Part shown: in pieces, positions 9,959 through 44,813 of the stretch | Layout of the letters: each line of letters starts with the position of its first letter | Numbering within the stretch: the stretch's first letter is position 1 | The notes under the pieces: model-generated | What the model was told of the DNA's origin: nothing | What the model saw: the letters and a program-made list of their open reading frames with translations, nothing else | The model's database searches: none | Assembly: GCA_033239525.1 (NCBI GenBank) | Contig: BSYO01000025.1 | Span: 14,666,001 to 14,730,000 of the forward strand | Origin: Nepenthes gracilis | Lineage: Eukaryota; Streptophyta; Magnoliopsida; Caryophyllales; Nepenthaceae | Direction of reading: 5' to 3' | Length of the DNA stretch: 64,000 nucleotides | Program-made: the position numbers and the translations under genes

Positions 9959-10910
9959 TGTTGCGTCCGGCCCGAGGTTGTTGTACGGATTAAGGAGCCT
10001 TCGGATTCCTAAGCGGGGGCTCGGAAGAAGGATCCGGTCTCCGTCTCTCGTAACACGGACTCGCTGCACAACACAAACAACAAACAAGAGGTGAAGGGTC
10101 AGCGAGGATTTCTCCCACCAAAGGCCACTCCGACGCTAAGTCGGCAAATTCCATGATTGGTGGAAATGCGCACGCTAAGGTGGTGCGCGTAAAAATGCTG
10201 TGATGCGTAAGAAGAACTTATGTGGTGATGAGGAGAAATGCAGTGAGCAGGTGATGGAAGGCCTGGCTTCCTTGGTGCACTGCGATGAGTGGCTAACTTT
10301 CCCGCTTGACGGGATGAGAAGAAGGAGAACGATTTGGCCCAATCCGCTCAGAGGATTGGAGCCTTACGGAGGCTGGATTAGTGCTTGGGATCCAAGGTAA
10401 CCCTTAGTCGCAAGGTCGTAGAACCAGAAAATCGTTCTCAGAGTTCGAATCCAAATTCAGAGCCCGAATCCTTTTCTCTGGAGGGTGAGGGCGCTTATAT
10501 GCCTCCTCCCCTTTGGACTCTTGGGCGCCAAGACGCCCGTTGCTTGGGTCGTCGCGTCGTTGGTCGCAGTCGTTGACCGCCGGTCACGCCGGTTGTCCTG
10601 ATAGCGTGCCAGGCACGCTGCTGTGCGCTGTTGATCACGCTCGATTTTCCTTGAGAAAGGAGTGGTTGGCCGTCTGCAGACGGTGATAGGCGTGGGCGTG
10701 GCGCCCGGCCCATGCCTCTATTATAGCCCTTTTCCGCCCTTCACGCTGCCTTTCGGGCGACGCATTTAATGCGCTGCAGAGGTTCCGTTAGCGTGACTTC
10801 GCGACCATTCCCGTTGGGTGGCTGACGCTTTCGCGTCTTTCTCCTTTCTCGGGTCATTGTTTTACTTTGTGGCCTGGATGCATTGCCGTGGTAGAACGTG
10901 GGGCACGGCA
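9959..10910 (-). repeat. 5' LTR of the Tat-type gypsy element
   Basis: On the plus strand the LTR opens with TGTTGCGTCC next to the primer-binding site and closes with GGGGCACGGCA, so it has TG...CA ends and about 952 bp. The boundary at 10,910 also coincides with a fall in GC content. On the minus strand it holds two TATA-like boxes, near 10,722 (CTATAATAG) and near 10,497 (CATATAAG). The U5 side carries a block (10,129-10,147, CTCCGACGCTAAGTCGG) that recurs in the solo LTR at 15.5 kb. The right end is inferred from the CA and the composition change, because no second LTR is available to compare. Confidence 0.75.
10495..10503 (-). promoter_or_regulatory. TATA-like box in the 5' LTR
   Basis: The minus strand reads GGCATATAAGCGCCC here, about 540 bp upstream of the primer-binding site. 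It is a good candidate for the core promoter driving the gag-pol transcript. A second, weaker candidate (CTATAATAG) lies near 10,722. Confidence 0.45.
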
Positions 10911-12355
10911 GAGATGGTTTTTACATTATTATTTCAATATTTTATCCGTATCTGATGTAAATTTACATTTTGGTATCAGCTTGAGTTTAAATCGATGGAA
11001 TAAATAATTAAAATTTTAAATCTTAAATATTAAAAATTGATTTAAGTTAATCATAAATTAAATAATCGATTAATTTAACTTCAAAGCCGAAGTATGACAA
11101 GCATCCAACATGACGAATTCAATGCCTCCTTCATGTTTTCTAATTTATTCTATAAAAAAAGGCCTAGCGTTTTTAATTAGTATTTATTTATTTATTATAA
11201 TTCTGATATAAGTGTCCCATAGTCTATAATTATCTCAAATTTAATAGTTATTACGTATGAGTTTGTGATATCTATGGAGTCCTTTTATTTGTACATATAT
11301 ATTTTTTATTTTAATATAAATTAATTATTTACCAAAAAATAGGACAGATAAATTGCTTCAATACAAATTTAGCCACAGCACCTCATATATATTCAAATGA
11401 AAGAAAAAAATAAGTAAAATTTGGAAATAAAATCTAATTAATAATAACGCCACCAATTTATTGGTAGATATTACGTAGACATCACATCTAATTTTTATAA
11501 GAACATATTTATATTTATAAATAAAAAAATACTATATTATTATATAATAATAATAATACCATTATTATAATAAAGGAGTTGTTAATCATTCTCACCGTAT
11601 GCTTCATTTTGCATGTAAAATATGAGATGATCAATGCCACATCAACCCATCAAAAAATATATATAAATTAGACAAAAATAATTATTTTTTTCAACACATT
11701 ATTGATAGTGTTGCATTAAATGAGAGTAAGGGTATTATTTTTGTACAATAATACGTAAAATTTTATAAGATTTAAAATAATATAAATACGATTAAATTAT
11801 TGTATTATTTTATAATTCAATAATGTAGAGTTAAATATTTACCATATATTAAAACCTATGCTTACATTCTTTTTTTTTTAAATAAAAAATTGGTATCGAC
11901 TTCTCTAATTTTTTCATTATCTTGTTATCTTGATAAGTGTTACATAAGTATATGTAAAAATATATATATTGCAATTTTCTAAACTTACACACTATATTAA
12001 TAAATGTAAGGCAGGCTACAAAAATAAATCAATAAATAAATAAATAAAAGCTCCATTTTTTCTCTATCAAATCTTTAAAATATCATCTTTATATTTATTC
12101 AGAAAACAGTCTTTATTCACACATGCAAGATAATTATTTTTATCATTTATATAAGAAAGGTAATAAATTTTTTAGTTATATAAATGTTTTTTTTTTTAAC
12201 AAAGACTGAACCCATTAAAAAAATAATATTTTTAATAAAATCTATAGAAATTATTAAAAAAGAATATTCGATTATTTTAATAGATTAGTATAATACAATT
12301 TTAATTGTATCAAAATACCATCAAGACAAAAGACCAATAGATTATAATTACAAAA
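10911..12355. other. AT-rich intergenic DNA, nothing recognised
   Basis: This stretch has homopolymers, TTTA/ATAA repeats and no long open frame. I saw no transposon ends, RNA gene or conserved coding. Confidence 0.7.
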
Positions 12356-12742
12356 TCAAAATAAATTATTTACCTTAATAACATCTCTATTTTTGAAGGG
12401 AGTAATCTTGATTATCAAGCCAGGGAAAACATCATCTGGGTCATGGATGTGAGGATTCTCTTCAACGATGAAAGGATCCCCACATTTTTCACTGATCGTC
12501 TGAAGCGTCTCGCCTTCTCTCACCACGTAAATCTCATCGCACGCCTCCTTCATCTTCATCGACTCAGTCCACAGCCTCTGCTTGACGAAGTAATCGCTTT
12601 CCTTCTCTTCTTGGCACAGGCTCATGACCACCATGAAAGCCATCAACAGCGCACAGAACCATGAGACCTTCTCTGCCGCTGCTAGCCATGAAGGAAGCCC
12701 CTGCTTTGGCATGACGTTTCTCGCCTTGTTCATTTTGCACAC
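12356..12742 (-). CDS. Small membrane-anchored LysM-domain protein, 128 aa
   Basis: This is a single-exon gene. The N-terminal part is basic, residues about 27-43 (VSWFCALLMAFMVVMSLC) form a hydrophobic signal-anchor or signal peptide, and a short linker leads to one LysM domain at residues about 71-114 (IYVVREGETLQTISEKCGDP ... NPHIHDPDDVFPGLIIKITP). LysM domains bind N-acetylglucosamine-containing glycans. Short plant proteins of this build are known but their exact role is not established. The start is the first Met (12,742); Met4 or Met11 are alternatives. The C-terminal VIKVNNLF reads through a possible splice donor (AAG/GTAAAT near 12,372), so the true last residues could differ. A CT-rich tract lies in the 5' leader. 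Confidence 0.82.
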   Translation of the reverse strand: MCKMNKARNVMPKQGLPSWLAAAEKVSWFCALLMAFMVVMSLCQEEKESDYFVKQRLWTESMKMKEACDEIYVVREGETLQTISEKCGDPFIVEENPHIHDPDDVFPGLIIKITPFKNRDVIKVNNLF

Positions 12743-12900
12743 ACCAACTGTTTGTTGAAATGCGTCTTCAAGGGTTTGTTCTTTTGATGGGTCGAAAGGA
12801 TCAGCCTAACTCCCTGTTAAAAAGAAAGAAAGGAGGGAGAGAGAGAGAGAGATATTCCCTTGTTTGAGGTTGTAGAGACAATTGGGAAGCCTACATCTGG

Positions 12901-12911
12901 GGATATATTTA
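12901..12911 (-). promoter_or_regulatory. Candidate TATA box of the LysM gene
   Basis: The minus strand reads GTTAAATATATCC about 160 bp upstream of the start codon. The interval contains a (GA)n tract (12,838-12,853), read as CT on the coding strand, a common 5'-leader feature in plants. Confidence 0.4.
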
Positions 12912-15342
12912 ACTTGTTTTTATTATAATCAATTGAAATACATCAAATAGTTATATCATTTTTTTAAAAAAATTAAAAGTATTAATTATTTTTTTAAAAA
13001 AATTATCTTAATCGTTTGATATTAAACGATTATAATTAAAAATAATTAAACTAACCTTATATTAAAAAAATAAATGCCCCAAATTCGTTGTTAGAGTGGA
13101 CACAGAGGTTTGAGATTATGATTGAAATGAGCCTCTCTTCATTGAAAAATTTTTAGATGGAGGTTTATAGATCATACAGTGAGTGTTTATTTATTTATTT
13201 AGTGGTGAGTTTATTAATATAAATAAATTAATAAGATATTATATTATTTATAGATATTTTAAAAATATTATTAGGATATTTTTCTGATCAAATAAATAAA
13301 TAAGGTATAATTTGAGATGTAAACATAATTAATTAGTTGGTAGGAGGGTTGGTTCAACTGCTTCGGTCATAGATGGGGGACGGGGGTACGAGGATCTGAC
13401 TTTGTTCATTTCATTAATAATGTCAATTATCACACACGTAATAATGTCACTGTGCTTTATTTTGATCAAGAAAAATGCTATTTAAAATAATAATAACAAT
13501 TAATTGATACATTTTAATACTTTTATTAGGTGAAAGATAATGGTTTTCTTTTTTTTTAATTTTTACTACAAATTGTAAAACATCATCTTGATACGGATTG
13601 ATGTAAAATTATTTTAATATTTTTTATGCTTTGCAGATAATTAAAAATTCATGTACTAGAATATCTTTTTTTATTTGAGATGGTGGTATAATGTTTATAA
13701 TGGATTATATTAATGATCGTATTATTGGTCGGTAATATTATACCACCGCTCTATAAGGTTTATCATATAATAATATGTGTATAATTGGTTGTTATTGTCT
13801 ATTATGGCTTTAAATGACACCAAGTTTATTATATTAGGATGGATGGCCGGCCGCCCAAATTTGGGTTGGTGTGCTTTTTTTAAAAAACATACTAAATATA
13901 TATCTCTCTCGTTTGTTTAATATAAAAATTTTAATGAATGAGATTTAAAACTTAAAAAGATTAGTTCAACGGTTATTTTCTTTAAAAAGTTTTTAATAAT
14001 TAGATATGTGGGATAAGAAAATACAATTGAAATTCTTTCATATAAGTGTCACAATAATTGAACAGATTATTTAAGAAATATGAGATATTTGCACATAGTA
14101 TGTTCATGTAGAAAAGTTAAGCAACAGTCATGTAGTATACTCACCTGAGGGTTGGTGGAGGGTCGTTTAGATGACAAAGGACATTAAAGTGTTGCATAAT
14201 ATCTGTGCGTTGGTTAATTGAGGCTCAATCAAATGGTGTATGATAGGCGCTCGAAGAGAGTATGTGCATCATTTGTCCCAAAGAAGTAGTGTCTAATATA
14301 CAATTAATGGGGCATATGTGTGTGGTTTGTCCAAAAAGGTTACATCTATTATGCATCTGAAAAGTGCTTGTATATCGTTTATTGAATAAATTCATGCATG
14401 ATGTGCATTTGAGGGGCGTTCGTGCATCAAAACTACAATAGAGTCTTGCTTTATATAATTTTAGGGTATCTAATATCATTTTTACAATATGAGTGCTACA
14501 AAGAGAGAGAAGACAAAAAGAAATAAGATAAAGATGAAGATATTCGATGTCTAGTTAATGTTCAATTTAAATTTGTCAATATCGGTGAGTTAGTCTAGTA
14601 TTATTTTCTAGAATATATTACCATTTGATTACTTTTGCTTGATGTATTTTTTCTTTTGAATTATTAGGTGTATTAGAAATTATATTTAACAATTATTTAT
14701 TCTAGTTATAGTGAAAGGATTTTAGATGGATTATTTTTACAATCGATACCATTTTTGTAGTGGATTTAATTTGAATATGTCTCGTGTAATTATTTTCTTA
14801 GTTTAGAAGGGTAATCTACGTTAGAAATCGTTATGTATCGTTATATTTCTTGCATTTAAGTATTTGATAGTTAACATTTAATGTAGAGATTCAAGTTTAT
14901 TCTGCTATACCAATTATGTGTGTTTTAACTGAATCCCAACAATCAAAGTCAGCTTTGAATTTCAAGCTAGTATTAAAAAGCATTATATATAATATGTGAA
15001 AAATGTTAGGTTATTTTCTAATATTATATTATAAGATACCCTTAACATATTGTATATTCTGTTGGCCTTGCCCAGCAAGTAACTTAATGAATGGTTCAAT
15101 TTAATAGAGACATGGATTTTATAAATCCTTTTGGTAAGTTAATTATAGTTAGTTGTTTATTCAAAAAATTAAACTTAAGTTAATCATAAAAAAATGTCTG
15201 GGTTTCTTCTTTAAAGTTATAAAACATTGTGAAATTGGGTAGACAAAATTCTTTTATTATGTTTGATTGGAAATAAGAAAATGATAAAAATAATTTTTTT
15301 TGGGGTGGGGGGGGGGGTGTAAAATTATGGTATCATTTAATT
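12912..15342. other. AT-rich intergenic DNA with one inverted repeat
   Basis: No gene is recognised. A 66-bp near-palindrome at 13,682-13,747 and a weak tRNA-like segment at about 13,341-13,395 are the only structured parts I noted. A G-run follows at about 15,301. Confidence 0.6.
13682..13747. repeat. Short inverted repeat
   Basis: GGTGGTATAAT at the left end and ATTATACCACC at the right end are perfect 11-bp inverted copies bracketing about 44 bp of AT-rich sequence. It could be a tiny MITE remnant or a chance hairpin; no target duplication is evident. Confidence 0.5.
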
Positions 15343-15347
15343 AATTT

Positions 15348-16551
15348 TGATACGTCTCTGGATCCGAATTTCGAACAGATTCGGATGATTCTCCTGTCTT
15401 GACTCCGACTCAGTTCCCTAAGTTGGATCCTGCACATCACTAAACAGAACAAGAGGTCAGCGTGTTCCGCGAAAAGTTATCCTACCAAAAATACCCCGAC
15501 ACTCAAGTCAGTAAAACAGTCTTCAAAAGGAAAAAGCTGAAAATAGAGAGAGAGAGTTTGAGTGTTTGATCCAGATGTAAGAGAGACGTGATGTCTTCTT
15601 AAATTTGGAAGGTGGGAAGGTAGTAAACGGCTGTGAGGGTCCGCTTATTGTCTTAGGATTTTTTGGAGGATGAAGGTGGCAGTGAAGGCAGATTTCTCAG
15701 AGCACTCAATTGACTTTCAGAAAGCGTGATTGAGAGCCTTTTTTGCGTTGTGTCACTGAAAGCATCAATGAAAGCATAGATCTCAATCCCCCCTAGAATG
15801 ATGATTCTAGGGTTTATTTAATCATCATTCTAGGGTTTATTTAATGGCTGAGAGGGTGATCTTCCTCTTTTGGAAGACGTGATTCCCTCTGTCCACCTTG
15901 ACTGGCTTGCCTTCTGGAGCGAATGCCAATTGCCAAGGTGGGCGTGATTATTTTCCTGTGAGGCGATCAACAACTTTTCAAGTTAGTTTCTTTCCCCCTC
16001 AGCATATTACCGTTGGAGTGCCTTGGTTGGCAAGGAATTGGAAAGATCTGGCGCTTTTCTTCTTTCATGGGTGCCAATCTTGTTAAGATCCTTTTTGGTT
16101 TGAGTCGAGATCGTGGAATATCCTTGGAGGATCGTTGTTGGCCTTTTGAGGATTCGTGGGCTTAAACGAGTCAGGCCCGTTATTGTAAAAAGACTCCTTT
16201 GGGCCCAACGTGCGAAGCGCGGACAGTCAACATTTGAGCTGACTGACAGCGTGCGTGTTAGCCGCCCTTGTGAAGGACGTCAGCTATTAACCGCCTGATG
16301 GGCTATGGACCTGAGTATGTCAGGCCCATTACTGTAATAAGCTTCTTTGGGCTCAATGTGCACAAGGCAGACGGTCAACGTTTGAGTTGACCGTCTGTTT
16401 GAGAGTTAGCCGCCTGACGGTCAACGTCAGCGTTGACCGTCTTGGGCTTTTCTGCTCTTGGGCCCGTTTTCCAATTGGACCGTTAGAGTGTTGACCTTCG
16501 TCTTGGGCCTTTGACTTTTACGGAGCCAACTCATTTTTGGTGTACCTATCA
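15348..16551 (-). mobile_element. Solo LTR with 5-bp target-site duplication
   Basis: The element begins TGATACGTCTCTGG and ends GTGTACCTATCA, so it has TG...CA ends and a TGATA/TATCA terminal inverted repeat. It is flanked by AATTT on both sides (15,343-15,347 and 16,552-16,556). The length is 1,204 bp and it has no coding. Its left part shares the ACAAGAGGTCAGCG and CCCCGACACTCAAGTCAG blocks with the U5 side of the Tat-type LTR at 10.1 kb, so it is a related Ty3/gypsy LTR, probably in the same (minus) orientation. It is most simply explained by recombination between two LTRs. Confidence 0.88.
16171..16400. repeat. Internal duplication within the solo LTR
   Basis: A segment starting TCAGGCCCGTTATTGTAA (about 16,171) is repeated imperfectly as TCAGGCCCATTACTGTAA (about 16,320), a period of about 149 bp. 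Both copies continue into GGGC(C/T)CAA and a GGTCAACGTTTGA-like word. Confidence 0.65.
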
Positions 16552-16556
16552 AATTT

Positions 16557-18051
16557 ATTTTTTCAAAAATCTTCTACTCATAACCAAAAAAAAAAAAAAG
16601 GTTTTGTAAAATTATGAAGTAATATAATTTTTAAATTTTCATAACTTCTTAGTCAAGGAAAATCAATGCTAACTACAAGCCAACAGCAAAAAATTAAAAT
16701 CATTAATTTAAAGTACATAATTAATTTAAGAAAAAATGGACTTTGCAAATTGGTGAACTTCCGTGTAATTGAAGGCAAGTGGTGGATAACTTGGCTATTC
16801 GATGGAGATCTTGAAATCAATGTAGTATTAATCAATTATTTTTTAAAAAAATTAATAATTAATTAAATTTTATAAATACATAGGTCAAAAAATATACACC
16901 ATCATAAGTTAGTTATAATTAAATAAAAAATATAAAAAAATTAAGTGTGATATAATAAAAATAATTTGAAATTACTTCAATTTTAAAATGAGGCTAAGCT
17001 AAATCAAGTAAGGTGGCTTAATCGAATCAATATGGTTAACCATGTTGAGTAAAATTTAAGACTTTGATATTATTTTTTAAAAATAATTATACACATATTT
17101 TTTTTAAAAAAAATTATAAATCATTTAATAAATAATAATTCTATAAAAAAAATATAACAATATTATATAATAGTACATGAATCTTTCATATTGTTTGACA
17201 AATAATTTTAAATATTTATCATTTTTGGAAAAAAAATAAGGATAATATTGTAATAAGAATGCAATAAGCACTATCAATATAAATAAAAATGATTTAAATA
17301 TGGGAAATTGACAATTATATTTCCATGGTTTCAAATTGAGTCAATTCTATTCTCACATTTAATTTGAATAAACTTTAACAACACAAAAGCCAACCCCCCC
17401 CCCCCTTCCTGTTGGTCATGTTCCATTAAAATTAGTCCAAATTAAAATTAAATTATCTGATTAGTCCACTCTAATTAATTTTAAATTTTATAAAGTTAGA
17501 TCAAACTATGAAAGCATTATCAATAAATATGATCACCAATATCCTATCTAAATTCAATTTTAATCATATCTATACTCATGCCGATCTTTTAGTCACATAG
17601 TACTCCATCATTAATTCAAATAACAACCGGAGCTAAGTTTATTCTTCAAATCTAAGCCGTTAGTTTTTTAAATAAATGATTATAATTTAATAAATAATTT
17701 TAACTATATTATTATTTTTTTAAAAAAATAGATAAATTATAATTATTTATTTAAAATAAATAACTCTGATATGAAAAATAATGCTCTTTATTTTTGAAGA
17801 GATAGAGTGCCCACTTAATTTCATCAAAAAAAAAAAACAAATTAATTACCAAATTCATACAGAGGAACTCAGTTTCCAAGACAAAACAAATCACAAAGAG
17901 AGCATTTTAGTAACTGATACAAATGCAACACTGATTTAACAGTGCAAAGTCATTAAATGAAAAACTCTTATTTAAAGAAGCATACCAAACTGAGAGAGAG
18001 GATGAGAAGCCAAATAATATGTTAAAAATTCTGCATTAATATGCTCGCATT
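16557..18051. other. AT-rich intergenic DNA downstream of MDHAR
   Basis: There is no coding similarity. It contains a C-run near 17,394 and long A/T tracts. The 3' untranslated region of MDHAR probably lies in its right part (below 18,052), but no clear poly(A) signal was assigned. Confidence 0.6.
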
Positions 18052-40570
<22,519 letters not shown>

Positions 40571-40689
40571 GGATTGCCCGGTCGAACGAGAAGACAGTGA
40601 GGCGTATAACTTAGAGATCAGAGAGACAGCCGGAAAGACAGGTGAAGGAGCAGCTGTGGAGAAAGGCGGATCAGACTTAATAGCCTGGC

Positions 40690-42995
40690 AATGGGTCCGA
40701 ATGTCATAATCTGAGTTAGTTACTTGTAAGCCGACCCGTTATCCGACCGGGTCAACCCAATAACATTGTTACACGTGGAAAACGGCAGACCGTCACATCC
40801 TTTACGGACGGTCACGCATGAAATTTTACAATTTATTTATAAATGCTCTCTATTTTTAAAAGAATTTATTAAAAAATTAAGATAATAATATCATCCAAGT
40901 TTAAATATATAATTATAAATAAAATATAAATAAATTAAATACACAATATTACTCTAACTCAAAAAAAATTGATGATTCAAAATAAATACTATAAAATTAT
41001 AATGTGATTTTTATAAAATTACTAATAATATTTTTATTCAAATTAATTTTATTCAAATTTTAATAAAATTACTCCAAATTAATATTAATTTTTTTATAGC
41101 ATTCATTATCTGAAAATAATAATTAAATTATCATTCCTCAACCCCCACAAATGTGATAATTTAATAAGAATTTCTTATTCATAAAATTGACAAAAATTCA
41201 TATGAAAGATTAATTACAAAAATACAATAATAAAATTAACTTACACAAAATTTATAAATATTTAAAAAAATATATAATTATAGTATTCTAATACTATTAC
41301 ATTTCATATGTATTTCTAAGTAATATATATATTTTTATATATTAATAATAAATATTTATTATTTTAATATTATTTGATTTAATCAGTTTTTATGGACAAG
41401 AAGCGTACAGAGGCGCAGTCTTTCAACGAGCGGACGGTCACTGCTTTGAAAATTTGCGGAATCTCGGCATGTTCATACGTGGTGGCTTTTTCCGCTGGCA
41501 ACCAATAGTCGTCGCAATGTGTATTTAAATTGGAAAAAAAAACAAAATTCAAAATTCACATAATATATTGAAAAATTTTATATATAAATAAACGATATAT
41601 GTGTGCATGTATACATATATGTATATAAGTGGGAAATATTTTAAAAATTATTTAGTAATATAATATTTATTTATTTATTTATTTAATAATAATAATATTA
41701 TTATTATTATTATGTAAACCTGATAATATAAATAATAAAAGAGCTAATCATATGTATATGTATGAATGCATATCTTAAATAGGGTCTATTTTTCTCATTT
41801 TTCTGGAAATGTTGGGCAGATTCCACACCCTTCTGGACTCCCCAAAGATTCTAGTATTTAAAAAATATATGTTTTATCTAATTAGTTATGAAACTCATAC
41901 TAATATATTAAAAAAAATAATACGTACGGTGAAATTTAAGTTTATTTGAGAGATCTTTTTATTAAGCTATTGGATATTACAACTATGATTTATACCCTAC
42001 AAATTAAAATAAGAGTTTTAAGATTTGGGGTTTATTTCTTAATTTATCATTAAATCTCCAAGTCAATCGTTGAACTGACAACACAAATAAGAAATGTAAA
42101 AGAATATTTGTAAAGGACAGTACTTTGTATGCAAGGATTTGTACTTGACGGGTGTAGTTGCTAACGGTTGATAAAAAAAATCCATTGAAAGATTCGGCTC
42201 ATATAGCCCAAAATTAGTAAATAAGTCTGTCAGTATTATCTGATTGATTTACTTCTTAAAAGAAGACGGAACCAATTTCAACCAATCGAAACAGTTTCCT
42301 TCTCTAACTCATTGGACTTAGTTGCTAATTAGAATCCGTCAGTCGAACGACGTCTACTTACCCATCCGACAGTTCCTTAAATGGCTGGTTAGAAAAGGTC
42401 AACCGTCCCAAACTTTTATGTAAATTCCTCTTTCCTAACAAGAAAAGAAGACGACACTAAACCCAAAAAAAGCCAACACAAAGGCATTCTTAAGACGTTT
42501 CAAACACACTCTTTCTCTCTCATTAAAACTCTTTCTAATAGGCGTAAATTACAAAACTATTTTACAGGCATTCTCATTTTGCATCTTCCCTTATTTTTTT
42601 TTAAAGAAAAATAACTGACTTGAGTATTAAAAAATATATCGGGGAGTAAATCCCGTCAATCTTTTAATTGTACATTTATTATATTGTACAGGATCTAGAT
42701 TAGAAGCGTACAAAAATCGGACCTGCATCAAAATAATATGACAATTATTGGCTCCTTAATTCGTATAATAATTCGGATACGATGATGCATCAGTACTAAA
42801 AAGAATTTTATTTAAGAGACAAATGCTTAATCTTTTTTGCAAGATTTATATTTTAAACAATTTTGATTTAGTGAGTGTTGATTGATTTATTCGGTGTTAT
42901 GGAGCTTCGTACTAATACAAATTTCTAAAGATAATTATCCTCCGTATAAGTTATTCCCTTGGTTGAATGAAAACTATTGCAATATCAAATATTAT
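40690..42995. other. Intergenic DNA upstream of MDHAR
   Basis: This is mostly AT-rich. A less AT-rich patch at about 41,390-41,530 ends in GTGTATTTAAATTGG. I see no ORF or transposon ends in it. The MDHAR promoter should lie just right of 40,570; the only TATA-like word I saw is a weak minus-strand CTATTAAG at about 40,680. Confidence 0.5.
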
Positions 42996-44349
42996 TGTGA
43001 CGCCCCGAGCTCGAGCCATCTGACCAGACCCGAAACAACCACGTAGGAATTTAAAATCATAAATAAGCTCATAAATGCATCATAAATATAATGATCATAA
43101 TTCTCATAATAAATGTTCTAAGACAATAAATATCTACAAAATCATAAGTTTGGGAACGCAATCCCAATAAAATAATTAACTAAAATATCGACCAATCGAT
43201 CTAACTCTATAGTTTCCTGTCACGAGCATCCAATCCTAATATCATCTCTATCCCAAAGTTTCTCAGTAACAGTTTGATTTATTTTAAGCTATCATAACTC
43301 ATACTCTGAAGCCAACAAAATGCAAGGGTGAGCCTAAGACCCAATAAATAAATAAACAATAAAATAACAAAGTTTATAAAATGTCTTGGATATTAATAGC
43401 ATAATAAGCACATCAGATAAATTAACAATTATCCGAAATTCAACAACCTGTCGTATCCACAACTCAATAGCCATATAACAACAAACTATTAGAGATGCAA
43501 ATTGGATTCCATCGAATCCAGGTGTCAATCACAGTATAGGTTCCATTGAACCCTTCACAAATAAGGTCTCAATTATAGAGATATCACGAAAGTCTACTTA
43601 GACCCTATATATCATTGTGAACCCTGAATCCACAATCCTGTCCCACAGCAGGTAACCCTCGAGATTTCGGTGCTCATAAGTTTGACAAGCGACTCTATTG
43701 TCTCGTGATACTTGCCAGTAGTATTATACAAGTATCGTATCCAATCCACACACACAACATTCTCGTTACCCTACTAGGTAACCCACACGTATTCTATGAT
43801 CCTTTAATCCACGCCCTTTTGGGAACAAAATACTCATATCATTAACAAGTCAAGCCCAACACCACCTTGGTATGATATCCGCTAATATCTAACCAATCGG
43901 TTCACAAGATTATAATTATCCATCCAAATGACCTCAACCTCCAGAATATGGGTTCAGTATTGGAAAAATGTAGACTAAACTAAGGCTTCATAGCCTTCCA
44001 TTCGACTCGATACCTTAATATTTTCATATGTCCTCCTCAACTTAGCATAAAGTGCCAATAAAATATACGCACTCTAACGAAATTAACACAAAGGATAATT
44101 TACTGGAATTCATCAATGAGATATAGGAATAATCACTTCACCGACTATTATTTCCAAGCATACTACCGTACATGCATAGATTTATTATAAACATTTTGCC
44201 ACAAGTGTATACACACACAGCCATATGGCAGTACACACACCGTGCACAGTGCACACCTGCACTTAGCCACGTATACACAGAGCATACCATGTAATTATAT
44301 ACATGTATATACACGCACATACACACCCAAGTACCGTGCATTGGTTATT

Positions 44350-44580
44350 TGTAGTGTCCCACATTGGATTGGGGGAGGAGAACGAAGCATCCTTATAAGG
44401 GCGTTGTAGACGCGTTTTGGGGGCGATGGATTCCATCTGCCAGGAACAAAACCGTGAGGCCTGTAGGTTGGGGACGCCGTGAAGTTCTCCCAAGCCTCGG
44501 CCTGTAGGCTGGAGACGCCACAAAATTCTCCCAGGTCAAAGCGGATAATATCTACATACGGGTGCGCCAGGGACGTTACA
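44350..44580. mobile_element. TRIM-like solo LTR, 231 bp, with exact TSD
   Basis: The plus strand begins TGTAGTGTCCCACATTGG and ends CCAGGGACGTTACA. Both sides carry TTATT (44,345-44,349 and 44,581-44,585). The words GTCCCACATTGG, CTTATAAGGG, AAAGCGGATAATATCTAC and the TTACA end follow a well-known plant short-LTR family (usually followed by an iMet primer site), recalled from memory. An internal duplication of about 41 bp (GGCCTGTAGG(T/C)TGG(G/A)GACGCC) is present. Confidence 0.85.
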
Positions 44581-44813
44581 TTATTACCCACTGAGGTCTC
44601 CCACACCTTTCATTTATATACCCGAGTCCCAAACCCTCAATTATAGCGATAACAACCAACAGAGCACCAAGCTCTGTTCTTCCATATTCAGTCTTTTATA
44701 ACAGTTTCTACATACATCACTAATTAAATAGAGAGAGGAGAACGGATCGGTAGCAAAACACAGAAGAGTTACTTGCAAACGAGAGAGGAGTTTTACTTAT
44801 AGAACATGGAATT

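Larger units (their letters stand above)
1..10910 (-). mobile_element. Ty3/gypsy LTR retrotransposon, Tat-lineage type, decayed, left end outside window
   Basis: Read on the minus strand, the order is 5' LTR (10,910 to 9,959), a primer-binding-like site, gag, protease, reverse transcriptase, RNase H and integrase (ending near 4,431), then about 4.3 kb with antisense reading frames. The protease-RT-RNase H-integrase order defines Ty3/gypsy. No chromodomain follows the integrase. A gag with a C-X4-C...H...C knuckle, a second RNase H-like segment and extra ORFs between integrase and 3' LTR are known traits of the Tat lineage, so I assign it there by inference. Every domain is broken by frameshifts. 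The second LTR is not in the window, so age and target duplication cannot be measured. The GC-rich composition contrasts sharply with the AT-rich DNA starting at 10,920. Confidence 0.9.

Noticed and set aside
42996..43010. Reading 42,996-50,624 as a full LTR element with coding
   Set aside because: Once the copia and the TRIM-like LTR are removed, no gag or pol remains, only LTR-like sequence.
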